From Fidelibacterota bacterium (GTDB lineage: Bacteria; Fidelibacterota; UBA2242; JAOZSR01): a DNA stretch of 55,607 nucleotides. The stretch is taken from contig JAOZSR010000013.1 of the NCBI GenBank assembly GCA_029939575.1, positions 1 to 55,607 on the forward strand. The letters are read 5' to 3'. Below, one piece after another: positions 27,571 through 37,300 of the stretch; position 1 is the first letter of the stretch; every line of letters begins with the position of its first letter. The position numbers and the translations under genes were made by a program. The notes beneath the pieces were generated by a model. The model was not told the DNA's origin and did not search any database. It saw nothing but the letters and a program-made list of their open reading frames with translations.

Positions 27571-28389
27571 TTAGGAGAGAATACTTCTGATATTTTCGTC
27601 GAGAATTAGTTCTTTAAAAGAATCAGATATTGGCAAAAGTTTTATTTTTTCAATATTGCTATCTATAATGTCAGGCTCATTCAATGAATTGAATCCCAGT
27701 ATTAATCTATCAGCTCCAAAAACATTCAGGGCTTTTAAAAGTCTATATTCAGAAATAAATGAAATTGGTGAAATTTCAGAATAAATATTCCGTGGAATTT
27801 GTTTGAGAACTTCAAAAATTTCCAATCCAATTAACTGGGCAATAATATAGACTGTTCCAGGATTTGCCTTTACTAACTCAATAAACCGACGTACCTCTTT
27901 TCCTGATGAAAGATGAACCATTATAGGTAATTTTTTTTCTTTACAAAAATTAGAAATCTGGTTTGTATAATCAGAATTAATATGATCTGAAATTCGGCTT
28001 TGATGAATTTTTATCCCTTTGAAATTCCAATCATTATATCGTTGATTTAATTCAGCGATCGTCTCCGGATTTTTTAAATTTATTCTATAAAATTGTGATA
28101 TTCTGTTTGGATAGAGTTTTACTAAATCATAAACTTTTTCATTTTCATGGGGAAAATTTATTTTTTCTGAAGAAAAGGAAGTTTGAATACGTTTAAATTT
28201 ATTTAATAATCTCATAATATCAATATCAGGAAAATATTTTACCAGGCTTTTAATACCTAATTTTGAAATATTATATTCATATTCGGGAAATAATATACAC
28301 TGTCTAACCTTATGTTTATCCAGCAAGTTAATAATTTCAGGTTGTTCTTTTGTAATATTGTTTGACGATGAATATCTTATAAAAACCAT
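27571..28389 (-). CDS. Degenerate amidohydrolase-type TIM-barrel protein
   Basis: The 272-residue product has the overall pattern of amidohydrolase 2 (metal-dependent TIM-barrel) proteins, with KGIKIHQS (about 124-131), IMVHL (H159) and GADRLILG (225-232) near the C-terminus. The N-terminal DxHxH metal motif is absent. The next histidine position reads AQLIG (Q185) and the usual GSD aspartate reads GFN (N234). The missing ligands argue against normal metal catalysis. It may be a structural or binding relative. The start has GAGG nearby. A terminator at 28472-28504 separates it from the gene upstream on the same strand. Confidence 0.65.
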   Translation of the reverse strand: MVFIRYSSSNNITKEQPEIINLLDKHKVRQCILFPEYEYNISKLGIKSLVKYFPDIDIMRLLNKFKRIQTSFSSEKINFPHENEKVYDLVKLYPNRISQFYRINLKNPETIAELNQRYNDWNFKGIKIHQSRISDHINSDYTNQISNFCKEKKLPIMVHLSSGKEVRRFIELVKANPGTVYIIAQLIGLEIFEVLKQIPRNIYSEISPISFISEYRLLKALNVFGADRLILGFNSLNEPDIIDSNIEKIKLLPISDSFKELILDENIRSILS

Positions 28390-28471
28390 TTTCCCTCAAA
28401 AACATAAAAAACCAATAAAATAAAATTGACTATTATTATGACTACCAAATTAATCAAAAAGTTGTCTATTC

Positions 28472-28504
28472 AAAAAAAAAACCCTCTCAGTTATGAGAGG
28501 GTTT
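28472..28504 (-). terminator. Strong rho-independent terminator (minus strand)
   Basis: AAACCCTCTCA pairs perfectly with TGAGAGGGTTT around a four-base loop. The flanking A run at 28472-28480 gives a U tract on the minus strand. It ends transcription coming from the gene at 28739-29308. Confidence 0.9.
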
Positions 28505-28646
28505 AAGAAAACAAAAAGAATTATTTTGTTGATGTAGCAAAATTTCAATTTTTTTTACAGGATTTTGGAATTAATAAAAAAGTTTTTAAATTAGTATTGG
28601 TTTTAATTGTGCCGATCCCCGTAATTTAAAATTTGATTGTTTAGAT

Positions 28647-28673
28647 GCCTCCGAAACTGATACTTTCGGAGGC
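28647..28673. other. Perfect 10-bp GC-rich hairpin
   Basis: GCCTCCGAAA pairs with TTTCGGAGGC around the seven-base loop CTGATAC. There is no U tract on either side, so it is not a complete terminator. It is strikingly GC-rich for this region and may stabilise the 3' end of the upstream message. Confidence 0.6.
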
Positions 28674-28738
28674 AGGGGATTTCTCCCATTTTTTGAGCCT
28701 GTAACTTCTGTTTCCTGTTCATTGAAGTTATCTTGTAA

Positions 28739-29308
28739 TTAATGATTAATACGTTGAGCCATTTGATTATCATTAATTACAGTTGCTACATCATAAAAGT
28801 CTTGATTCCATTTGCTGCCTTCGAGACGTGATGCTTCAAGGTTTACTAATAATTTAACAGAACTAAGTGATAAAAAGTTTGAATCTTGTTTTTTTACATC
28901 TGATCCTATTCCAACTGATAATCCCTGTTCTGTGAGTTCAGGACAACAAGAAATGCTGATAACATTATTTTTTCTGCAATATTCTTTTACTTCTGTATAT
29001 TTTTCCACATCGTCAAGAATTATTACAGTTGGTTTGTTTTTGGGTAATTCGTTACCATATTTGATTGAATTTAAAGTAACATTGCCGATTAATTGATTTT
29101 TATATTTTTTTAATTCTCGGCTAATCTGCTTATTACCAAAAACATACACGTCTAGTTTGCTTGAATTTTGAATATTTTCTTCAAGGGCACAAACTGTCAT
29201 TGCAGCACCTGCAACCTGTTTGGCATTTACCTTGTATAACTGACCAAAGGCTTGTACACACAAAATTATGGATATTATTACGACTGCTATTTTCTTTGTA
29301 TTCTTCAT
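28739..29308 (-). CDS. Secreted YfiR-like (DUF4154-like) protein
   Basis: The 189-residue product starts with a signal peptide (about 1-23, VQAFGQ). The remainder has the alternating pattern of YfiR/DUF4154 proteins: a short-range fold with LDVYVFGN, PTVIILDD, a strand near LSVGIGSDVKK and a final VKLLVNLEASRLEGSKWN. YfiR-family proteins are periplasmic repressors of c-di-GMP signalling, but no diguanylate cyclase is next to it. The start was placed at ATG 29308 with GGGAGA upstream; an earlier in-frame ATG (29341) lacks a site. The assignment is moderate because the N-terminal half is divergent. Confidence 0.6.
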   Translation of the reverse strand: MKNTKKIAVVIISIILCVQAFGQLYKVNAKQVAGAAMTVCALEENIQNSSKLDVYVFGNKQISRELKKYKNQLIGNVTLNSIKYGNELPKNKPTVIILDDVEKYTEVKEYCRKNNVISISCCPELTEQGLSVGIGSDVKKQDSNFLSLSSVKLLVNLEASRLEGSKWNQDFYDVATVINDNQMAQRINH

Positions 29309-29441
29309 TTCAAAAATCTCCCTTTTGAAGGGATTCGACACTTATTAATTAGACTTTTAGATTATAGAATTAGTTGTCTGAAAAATCTATTTTTTTCATA
29401 TTAATTCATTTTTTTTATTTATTGTTAAACCAATTTTTAAG

Positions 29442-29867
29442 TTATTGTTTAACATTACTTATATCTATCACGGGAAGCCAATCATCCATATTATTGTAAT
29501 CACTTTTATCGATTTTAAAAGCCCCGATTTCTTTCATTTTATCAACACCAATCAAGACAAGAAATCTTTTTCCTGCCCACCTATTAAACTGTTTTTTTGT
29601 TAATTGTAGTTTCTCCTGGTTATCCTCTACAAGTTTTTTGGATATTTCCTTATCCATTTTATTAGAATTAAAAACTGATGTTACAATGGCTTTGGCTTTG
29701 ATTATACCTTCAGCATTGTTATTGATGAAATATAAAACATCAGATTCCTTTACTCTACCATAGGGTAATTTCCTTCCGGCGGCTCCTCGAATAATCATTG
29801 TTTTAGAACCATTCATTAATGTATCGTATTCTTTTGCCTCAGTATCCAAATAAACTACATGATCCAT
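29442..29867 (-). CDS. ASCH/PUA-like domain protein
   Basis: This cytosolic protein of 141 residues resembles ASCH-type (PUA-like barrel) domains, with a strand-rich start (VVYLDTEAKEYDTLMNGSKT), IRGAAGRKLPYGRV and VLYFINNNAEGIIKAKAIVTS, followed by a helical segment with RWAGKRFLVLIGVD. ASCH proteins are thought to bind RNA or act as nucleases or deaminases of modified nucleosides. GGAG precedes the ATG at good spacing. It lies between the lipoprotein gene and the YfiR-like gene on the same strand with about 120-130-base gaps. Confidence 0.6.
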   Translation of the reverse strand: MDHVVYLDTEAKEYDTLMNGSKTMIIRGAAGRKLPYGRVKESDVLYFINNNAEGIIKAKAIVTSVFNSNKMDKEISKKLVEDNQEKLQLTKKQFNRWAGKRFLVLIGVDKMKEIGAFKIDKSDYNNMDDWLPVIDISNVKQ

Positions 29868-29990
29868 TTTCTGCTCCTTTTTATCAAATTTAGAAATATC
29901 TATTTAAGACTCAGTATTCCTTTCCAAAGTTGTCCGGGAATTGATGTCTGAAAATTTTTATGACTAATTTTATTGAAATTTTTCAGGATA

Positions 29991-30896
29991 TCAACGAGAG
30001 AGTACAGAATCAGTATTAAATTGAATTTTACAACTATTTCGGTGGATCGGGAGTTCTAAATATTCAGGATTAAAGGAAAAGGATCTTTCTCCTATATGCC
30101 GGATGAGTTCTTGTGGAATATTATCCTGAACCGGGAAAATAAAGGGTATTATTTCATATTCACCTGTTGTAAAATTATCATAATTAAATTCAAGGATATA
30201 TTCATCCCAGGTGTAGATTTTATTTGTGTCTAAAATGTAATAATATTCAAAACTATCAGGATTATTATAGGCATAATAATCTGAAGAGTATGAGTCTGTT
30301 TTTATGAAGAAAACTCCTGTACGGCGTAACAATGTGGTCATACCAAAAGGTTTATTCCAGATTCGACATCTTATTTTAACAATATTATCATATGTCTTGA
30401 GTTGCACTGTGACTCTCAGAGAGTCTTCTAATTCTTTTCCGTCATAAATTTCATTATTTGGAATTGGAGAAATCTTTGTTTCAATATCTAAAATTTTTGT
30501 TAAAATTTTTGGAGATTTCAGTTTTCCATCTATTCCAAAATCAGTTTGATTATTTGCTAAATTTCCTTTAGCAAAATTAAGAGTTGAACTATCTATTTTA
30601 TAATTAACATGATAGAAATAGACTTTATATAAACCATTAAACCCACTTCCATAACCCTGACTTTCAGGTGGTGGAATTGGAATTTGAAAATTACCGGAAG
30701 AATCTGAAGAGGTACTTAGTTCAAATCCTTCTAACCAAACCAGGATATCTTTTGCTTCTCGTCCATCGTCGAATTTTAATACACCGGATATTGTAGTTGG
30801 TGAGTTTACCGGAGTATTTTGAAAAGGATTATAGGTGCAGTTTTGAATAAGTAAGAGCATTGAGAATACTAAAAATATTAATTTATGATTTTTCAA
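29991..30896 (-). CDS. Probable lipoprotein coupled to a TonB-dependent receptor
   Basis: The 301-residue product has a lipoprotein signal (LLLIQNC) and a beta-sandwich-like domain with carboxypeptidase-regulatory features (ISGVLKFDDGREAKDILVWL and SSDSSGNFQIPIPPP, about residues 35-80). The C-terminal part has no recognised family. The proposed start is TTG 30896, whose TTGA overlaps the TGA stop of the receptor gene, with GGAG upstream. A frame open to 30917 is possible. This one-base-shift overlap implies coupled translation with the receptor at 30893, so the lipoprotein is probably its surface or periplasmic partner. Confidence 0.7.
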   Translation of the reverse strand: MKNHKLIFLVFSMLLLIQNCTYNPFQNTPVNSPTTISGVLKFDDGREAKDILVWLEGFELSTSSDSSGNFQIPIPPPESQGYGSGFNGLYKVYFYHVNYKIDSSTLNFAKGNLANNQTDFGIDGKLKSPKILTKILDIETKISPIPNNEIYDGKELEDSLRVTVQLKTYDNIVKIRCRIWNKPFGMTTLLRRTGVFFIKTDSYSSDYYAYNNPDSFEYYYILDTNKIYTWDEYILEFNYDNFTTGEYEIIPFIFPVQDNIPQELIRHIGERSFSFNPEYLELPIHRNSCKIQFNTDSVLSR

Positions 30897-33112
30897 AATT
30901 CCACTCCAAAAGTACAATAATACCTTGTATCATGAATTGCAATTCCTTCAAAAGTATCATTATTGGTTAGTAAATTTCGTCCACTCAAAGAGCAAATCAG
31001 TTTGGTATTCAATATATTAAAGTTGATTTTACACAGGATATCAAAATTTGAATATTTATCAAAACTAATTTCTTTTATTTCGGAGTTTTCAATAATTAAA
31101 CCTGTTTTTTCAGATTCAGAAAACCAATATAAGTCAATATTAATAATCTTATATTTAAAAAAGAGGGTTGAGGTTATTTTTTTATCTGATTTAAAAGGGA
31201 AAGCACCTTTATCGGGAGCAAAATATTTGATAAGGGAAAGATTTAAACCTAAAAGGTTATTTAAAAAATTTGTAGAAATAGAAGATTCAATTCCTTCAAT
31301 ATCAGTTTCTTTATAATTATCAAAATATAATAAAGGACTCTGGCTAATTCTAATAGACCTGAATTTATTTGAGTAGTCATTGCTAAATATGGCAGTTGAA
31401 ATACTAGTTTTATTGTTTCCGAATATTTTATATCCGGAATAGGTAAAGCCTACTTCAACAGTTTTTTTATATTCGGCCATAAGTTCATTTTTATTATCAC
31501 CAAATATATGATATCGCTGGTAGTTAAGTTGTTGATACAGGCTGGGAATAGTATTTGTTACACCAAGATTAATATAAGTTGATATACTGTTATTTTCGTA
31601 TTGACCATCAAAAAGGATATTAAGAGTATTAGAATTTTCAAACCATTTTCTATTATAACTATCACCTGGGTTTATTGCAAGATATGGTGAGATATGATCT
31701 TTTATTTGCTCAAAACCCAGGTGAAATGAAATTTCTTTTAAATTAAATCTATTGTTTTGATCTTTATTTTGAAATTGAAATGTTGTTGTATATCCTGTTC
31801 TTTTTCTTGTAAAAGGTTTATCAGGTTTGTTGATATTATTAATAACTGAATTTTGAAAATGAGTCTGATAATCCAACTCCGAGTTTTCTCTGATTATATT
31901 TGATACAAGGGAAAAACTGTGACGATTTAAAGAATAAGTTGTTGAAATCCGATACATATTGTCATCAATTAATGAGGAATGAGCACCATAAACACTGGTC
32001 CAGTCTCTATTTTCACTGGAAAAATTATTTGCAAAATTTATTTTTGCTTTTCCAAATTTTTCAAGATTACAGGAGTAACTAAAAGTTGATATCCTTTGGG
32101 AGTTTATTAATTCCTCATAAAATAGATTGTTTGTATAATTTCGTTTTGTAATTAAATATTTTGTATTAATTACATGTTTTTGTTCTGGTTGAGTTGTATT
32201 TCCAAATCCATAAGTAATATTCATGTTTCCGGCTTGTGAATTGTGTATGATATGATCATCTTGTGATAAGTTTGCAATATATCTTTGGGAAGAAGATCCT
32301 TTTTTGAAAGATGAAAATACTTTAAAATTCTTAATATTTTTATAAATATTTATCCTCCAATCACCGGAATTATAAGTTCCAAATCGTTGTTCAAATTTTA
32401 GTAAATAATCCTGTTCTGATTTTGGTATGAAATTTATTACAGCAGCTGAATTAAGGGCTCCGAAACTAGCCCGGTTTGCTCCTTTGATTACATCAATCTG
32501 TTTAAGACTCGATGGATCGATTAATGATAAATCAAATAGATTGTTAAAATTGTTGTTTAGTTTGACTCCGTCATAAAGTATTAATACTTCTTCTTTATTT
32601 GATCCTCTGACAGAAATTGTTTTTTTCCCATTTAGATTTTCTTCAATAAAGATACCCTGATCGTGATGTAATACATCTGCAACGTCAGTATATCCTTTGG
32701 ATTCAAAATTTAATTCTGTAATGATTGTAGCCATATTTGTTATATTTTCTTCATAATTAAGTGCTTTCCTTTTTCCTTCAACTTGAATTTTTTGTAATTG
32801 AATATTTTTAGGAATCAGAAAAACATTTGATTCTGCGATTAAATTGTTAATTGATACTTTTTTTTCTTCATAAGCAATGTGACTAAAAATTATATCGGAA
32901 TTAATGTCAGATTTATCAATGATTAAATTAAAATTACCATTTTTACCAGATACTGTTCCTATATTTGTATTATCAATTATAATATTAACGCCGGTAATTT
33001 TGTTAAAAGTTATAGAATCCTGAATACATCCACTTAAAATTACAGGGTTTTTTCCAGCTAAAATAATACTGAAACATAGAAGAAAAAATATGACTGATTT
33101 TAATTTATTCAA
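30893..33112 (-). CDS. TonB-dependent receptor with carboxypeptidase-regulatory domain
   Basis: This 739-residue outer-membrane receptor has a signal peptide, a carboxypeptidase-regulatory-like beta domain (about 28-95), a plug domain (about 115-225, with YDGVKLNNNFNN and IKGANRASFGALNSAAVI) and a C-terminal beta-barrel ending in phenylalanine (FGVEF). It imports a substrate such as a siderophore, vitamin or oligosaccharide with TonB energy; the substrate cannot be inferred. The start is TTG 33112 with AAGGAA upstream. It heads a two-gene unit with the lipoprotein at 29991. The neighbouring operon is separated by the terminator at 33175. Confidence 0.88.
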   Translation of the reverse strand: MNKLKSVIFFLLCFSIILAGKNPVILSGCIQDSITFNKITGVNIIIDNTNIGTVSGKNGNFNLIIDKSDINSDIIFSHIAYEEKKVSINNLIAESNVFLIPKNIQLQKIQVEGKRKALNYEENITNMATIITELNFESKGYTDVADVLHHDQGIFIEENLNGKKTISVRGSNKEEVLILYDGVKLNNNFNNLFDLSLIDPSSLKQIDVIKGANRASFGALNSAAVINFIPKSEQDYLLKFEQRFGTYNSGDWRINIYKNIKNFKVFSSFKKGSSSQRYIANLSQDDHIIHNSQAGNMNITYGFGNTTQPEQKHVINTKYLITKRNYTNNLFYEELINSQRISTFSYSCNLEKFGKAKINFANNFSSENRDWTSVYGAHSSLIDDNMYRISTTYSLNRHSFSLVSNIIRENSELDYQTHFQNSVINNINKPDKPFTRKRTGYTTTFQFQNKDQNNRFNLKEISFHLGFEQIKDHISPYLAINPGDSYNRKWFENSNTLNILFDGQYENNSISTYINLGVTNTIPSLYQQLNYQRYHIFGDNKNELMAEYKKTVEVGFTYSGYKIFGNNKTSISTAIFSNDYSNKFRSIRISQSPLLYFDNYKETDIEGIESSISTNFLNNLLGLNLSLIKYFAPDKGAFPFKSDKKITSTLFFKYKIINIDLYWFSESEKTGLIIENSEIKEISFDKYSNFDILCKINFNILNTKLICSLSGRNLLTNNDTFEGIAIHDTRYYCTFGVEF

Positions 33113-33174
33113 TATGTAATTTCCTTTTTTGGGGATCGGGTTAAAGACGAGAAAAAAAATTCCAGTTTAATAAT

Positions 33175-33213
33175 AAAATAGAGCGACAGATATTATTTCC
33201 GTCGCTCTATTTT
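33175..33213 (-). terminator. Terminator of the receptor/T9SS/PorV operon
   Basis: The perfect 13-bp stem AAAATAGAGCGAC/GTCGCTCTATTTT has a 13-base loop. The A-rich flank gives T-rich sequence on the minus strand, the direction of the upstream operon. It is 33 bases past the PorV-like stop codon. Confidence 0.85.
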
Positions 33214-33245
33214 TATTTACTTTAAGACACGTTAAAAAATATATT

Positions 33246-34280
33246 TTAAAAACCAATACTTACTGAAAAATATTGATTTGCATCAAAAAGTTCCATCGGG
33301 CGACTTGCATAATCAAACATAAAGTTTGTTCCTGACAGGTTAAGATTTAAACCTAAACCATAGGATAGTCCGTATTGCACATCTTTTGACCATTCCCAAT
33401 CTTCAGGAAACATATAAGACAAATATCCCGCTCTGACAAAAATTTTATTCTGGAAGTCAAATTCCGCACCGGCACTGATATGATCGAGTTCAAAGGAATT
33501 GTTATTATAAACACCGGTCATATTAAGAGCACCAAGGTTTCCAAGGTCATAGGAATATGAAATTCCCATATTCATACTTGTTGGAAGTTCAGATGATCCC
33601 ATATCCAGTTTTGTTTTCCTGGTAGTCGCGTTTGGATTAGAAAAGGGAATGTCTGAATCAAATTCAACCGCTGTTCCATCAAATTGCATTTGGGTTCCAA
33701 AGTTTTTCAGGGTTACTCCAAAACCGATTCCAAAAGGAGTTAAATATTGTAAACCAAAGTCAAAAGCTGCTCCGTTGGCAGACATTGTTCCAATTCTTTC
33801 GGTTATTACTTTTGCATTTGTTCCAAAAAGAATTCTATCTGTAAATCGTTTTGAGTAAGTTAGACCAAATGTCATATAGTTTGGACTAATTATTTCTCCG
33901 GTTCCATCAGGTGCCTCAAAGGTAGTAACTGAAATTTCTCCAATATTAAATACTTGAGCACTAATACCAATCACTCCAATTTTGCCAGCGTGAATACCAG
34001 ATGCCAGATAAGTTACTTTCATATCTGCAAAATAATCCATATAACTGAATGTTACTTCACCTGAATTGATATTGGCTAACCCTGCAGGATTCCAATATAT
34101 TGCTTCTGAACCTGATACATTTGCAATATTTGAACCGGCAAGAGAGACATTTCTGGCTCCCATGGGTATTAATAATTCAGTAGCAGCACTGGTACCCATT
34201 TTTGGTGCGCTTGCAAATACGCATTGGGTCCCAATGATAAGCAATATTAACAATCCTATCTTTAAATAATTTTTATTCAT
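33246..34280 (-). CDS. PorV/PorQ-like outer-membrane beta-barrel protein
   Basis: The 344-residue product has a signal peptide (about 1-23) and then the family segment GTSAATELLIPMGARNVSLAGS followed by EAIYWNPAGLA, typical of PorV/PorQ and related UPF0164-type barrels. In Bacteroidetes, PorV accompanies the type IX secretion system as an outer-membrane shuttle for cargo with C-terminal signals. The gene is last in a unit with the T9SS-type secreted protein and the receptor, which fits this role. ATG 34280 has AGGAG upstream; in-frame earlier starts are unsupported. The 42-base gap to the secreted protein indicates cotranscription. Confidence 0.88.
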   Translation of the reverse strand: MNKNYLKIGLLILLIIGTQCVFASAPKMGTSAATELLIPMGARNVSLAGSNIANVSGSEAIYWNPAGLANINSGEVTFSYMDYFADMKVTYLASGIHAGKIGVIGISAQVFNIGEISVTTFEAPDGTGEIISPNYMTFGLTYSKRFTDRILFGTNAKVITERIGTMSANGAAFDFGLQYLTPFGIGFGVTLKNFGTQMQFDGTAVEFDSDIPFSNPNATTRKTKLDMGSSELPTSMNMGISYSYDLGNLGALNMTGVYNNNSFELDHISAGAEFDFQNKIFVRAGYLSYMFPEDWEWSKDVQYGLSYGLGLNLNLSGTNFMFDYASRPMELFDANQYFSVSIGF

Positions 34281-34322
34281 ATTATATCTCCTAATCTTAT
34301 ACATTTTAAACATACACATTTA

Positions 34323-37300
34323 TTAATAAGTGTCCAGTCGTTCATTGGGAGCAAAAATTGCCAATTTTCCAATTTTTTCTCCAATATCTTCAACATCAAC
34401 ATGATAAATATAAATACCACTTGCCACTGGCAATGAATACTCATTTTCCATATCCCATTGTAGTAATGTGGTATTATCAACTGGTTTATCAAGTGTTCTG
34501 ATGAGGTTCCCGGCCAGGTCAAATACCCTGATTTTTACTTCGCGATTTGCCGGTAGGTTTGTAAACTGAACCCATCTAGAAAAAATATTCAATTCGTTTT
34601 TGTGATATCCGTAATAAGGATTAGGCACAACATTGATTTTTTTAATATCTTCTTTTATTGAGGCCTCTGTTGGTGTTCCAGGGGCAGGAGATGTGAAATG
34701 AAATTCATCATTGTTAGTGAGAACATTACTTGCATAAATTTGCATTTCAAAAGGTGCCTCAAGATATGGATGTGTTCCTCTTGCCTGAGGTGATATTGTA
34801 TACAGAATAGGCCAGCCACCAAACATTTCCCCGGATAAATCACCAGTCAAATATTCTGTATATTGTTCATCATAATCATCTGCCAGAATGTAAATATATT
34901 CAAAAGCCCCATCGTCAACAAAGGTACTATCAACAGGATTCCAACCCATATCCCAAACATTATTTTGAGCAGGTCCGGTTGCATCTTCAATGATTGCTAT
35001 TTTTAAACGCCTGATCGGGTCGCTTTCCATATCATAGACAGCAAAGGGAACATCAGCGAGGTAAGTACCCCATGTACCCCAACCATCCAGGGCTACAGCT
35101 TTTGACCATTTGTCGGGATCTTCAATTTTGCTCAAGGCCATAATATCAGCAATAGTAGTATCATTTTCACCTGCTGCTGTTAATCCGGCAAATCGGACTT
35201 CACAATCCATATAATCAGTTCCACTGGTAAGTGAAGTACCTAAGTGGTCATCACCATTTCCTAATCCACCAAATAGACCGATCCAGCCTTTATCTCTGCC
35301 ACTTATCCAGCGAGGTCCGTCAAAATCCCAACCGCTTAAAAAGTTAAGACTGTTAACTGAACCTTCCCCATAGGCATCACCATATCTGCCGGGATTTATT
35401 CCTAATGGAGGTCCGATTACTTTAACCATTAAACCATCATATATATTATACGCATCATTACCGCTTAAATTGGTTTGATCAGAAGTAACAACATTATCAT
35501 CAGTACTATTCAATAGATTCCAGGAACCATCATCACCAAAAGTAATTTTGTAATTATCCCCTGTAACCTTGGAAGGATCAACAACCCAAATAATTGCTTC
35601 ACCGTCACCGGACGGACCGGCATTGTCTAATTGAATATGGGTTGTTGCAATAGTATCCTGAAATGCACAGGTTAACCTTTCCCCCGGATTTGACTGTGGA
35701 GTTACAGATACAATGGTAGAAGCACTTGGAAAATATTGTGGAATCGCAAATTTGCAATATGAATTTCCTGATACTCCAAAATAATAGGTATTCCCATTAA
35801 CCAATGCATCGCCAACATTTCCAACCATAAAATGTTTGTTTTCAGTTATGTTCAAAAAACGTTTTCCTGTATATGGTGTGGTTTCCGCAATTTCATCGAC
35901 TCCAAAAGATGCATATTTAACCGGATTTGCTCCAGATGCATCAGAATATTGGTATATTGTATAGCCGGTAAAATCGTAAGTTCCATCTGTAACCTCTGTA
36001 TATTCACCATCAACAACCATCATCTGGCCAACTAGACCATTAGCCACAATATCTGCAACATGATATGGTGATTCTCCATCGGGCATTAATTCTGATTCTT
36101 CACCCCATGTCAGTACAACTTCGCCATCATTTTCACTTAAATTTACAATTGGTGGAGCTGGTGGCATAGGTAATCCAAAATCAATATCATAAGCTAATTG
36201 TGCAATTTCATCAACTGCTTTTAAATAGGTTACACTGTTCAGATTATCTGAACCTCTTCCTACCAAAGCTCCTGCAACAATCTCTTGTACACCGGTTTCG
36301 CCGAATTCTGCAATTCCATCACCATCTGCATCTACCCACGGTGCCATACTATAAGGACCAGTTGTCATCATAAAACGACGATCAGCTTCATCCTGATCCA
36401 TCCAGCCTTCTCCGGATTCAGGATCACCTGTAAACATAAATGGAGCCGGATCTGCCGCCGGATCTGTACCTGTACCACCGTAGGTTATAGGATTGCCATC
36501 TCTCCAATAGCCCCTCAGATAATTCCAAACATCTCCTCCTGTCTGAGGATTTCCCTGATTAGAATCATCATTATTATAGAAAATAAAGGATGTCATTTTT
36601 AACATTTTTTTATCAGCGAGTTGTGTACCATCGGGTAAATTAACTGTTTCTCCGGGACTGTCTACAATTGGTCCCTGGAAAAAATCAATACCAACAGCCG
36701 GAGGTGCAGCACCATAATTTTGATCATCATTAGATGCATTATAACAATATCCCAGTCCAAGAGTAGTATCACAACCTACAAAATCATCCCAGCCGTCTCC
36801 AACATCAGGATCAGACCAGATTGCAAAGTAAGTTTCATCCCAATTTTCATCACCTTTATTAATAAGGGTCCATTTAATGAAGATCATATCGCCAATTGCA
36901 TCTGCTCTGTTAAACGCCCAGACTGTCATTCCAATTTCTGCATTCAATTTTGCAGTTGCGAATTCAGCATGTTCTGCTAAATCATTAAATACACAAAAAG
37001 CTGTAATATCTCCGATTAATTTTGGGATTTTATTTCCGGATGCATCGAGACTATCTGTACCATCAGAAGCCTTAAGAGCAGGAGCTCCCTGATCAAATGG
37101 CCATTCTGCCCAATCTCCAACACCTTGTGGTTTAATTACATACCATCTATATTCAGGATTAAGTTTATTGGTCGCAACACCAGGAGATGTGATCTGCCCG
37201 GCCTGGAATTCTGTATGGTTATGATATGAAGCAGCTACTCTGGGTGCTCCACCTACCATTGCTCCCAGGAATTGTCCGGCGCCAAAAATTGGACTCAGCC

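Larger units (their letters stand above)
28390..28738. other. 349-base gap with two hairpins
   Basis: No gene is supported. It holds a minus-strand terminator (28472-28504) and a GC-rich perfect hairpin (28647-28673). Both would be in the 3' region of the mRNA of the gene ending at 28739. The rest is AT-rich. Confidence 0.6.

Noticed and set aside
28647-28673. Possible riboswitch
   Set aside because: The hairpin lies in a 3' region, not upstream of a gene on its strand, and it matches no riboswitch core that I know.
30893-30917. Longer start for the lipoprotein at 30917
   Set aside because: The TTG at 30896 has a better-placed GGAG and puts the lipoprotein signal close to the N-terminus.
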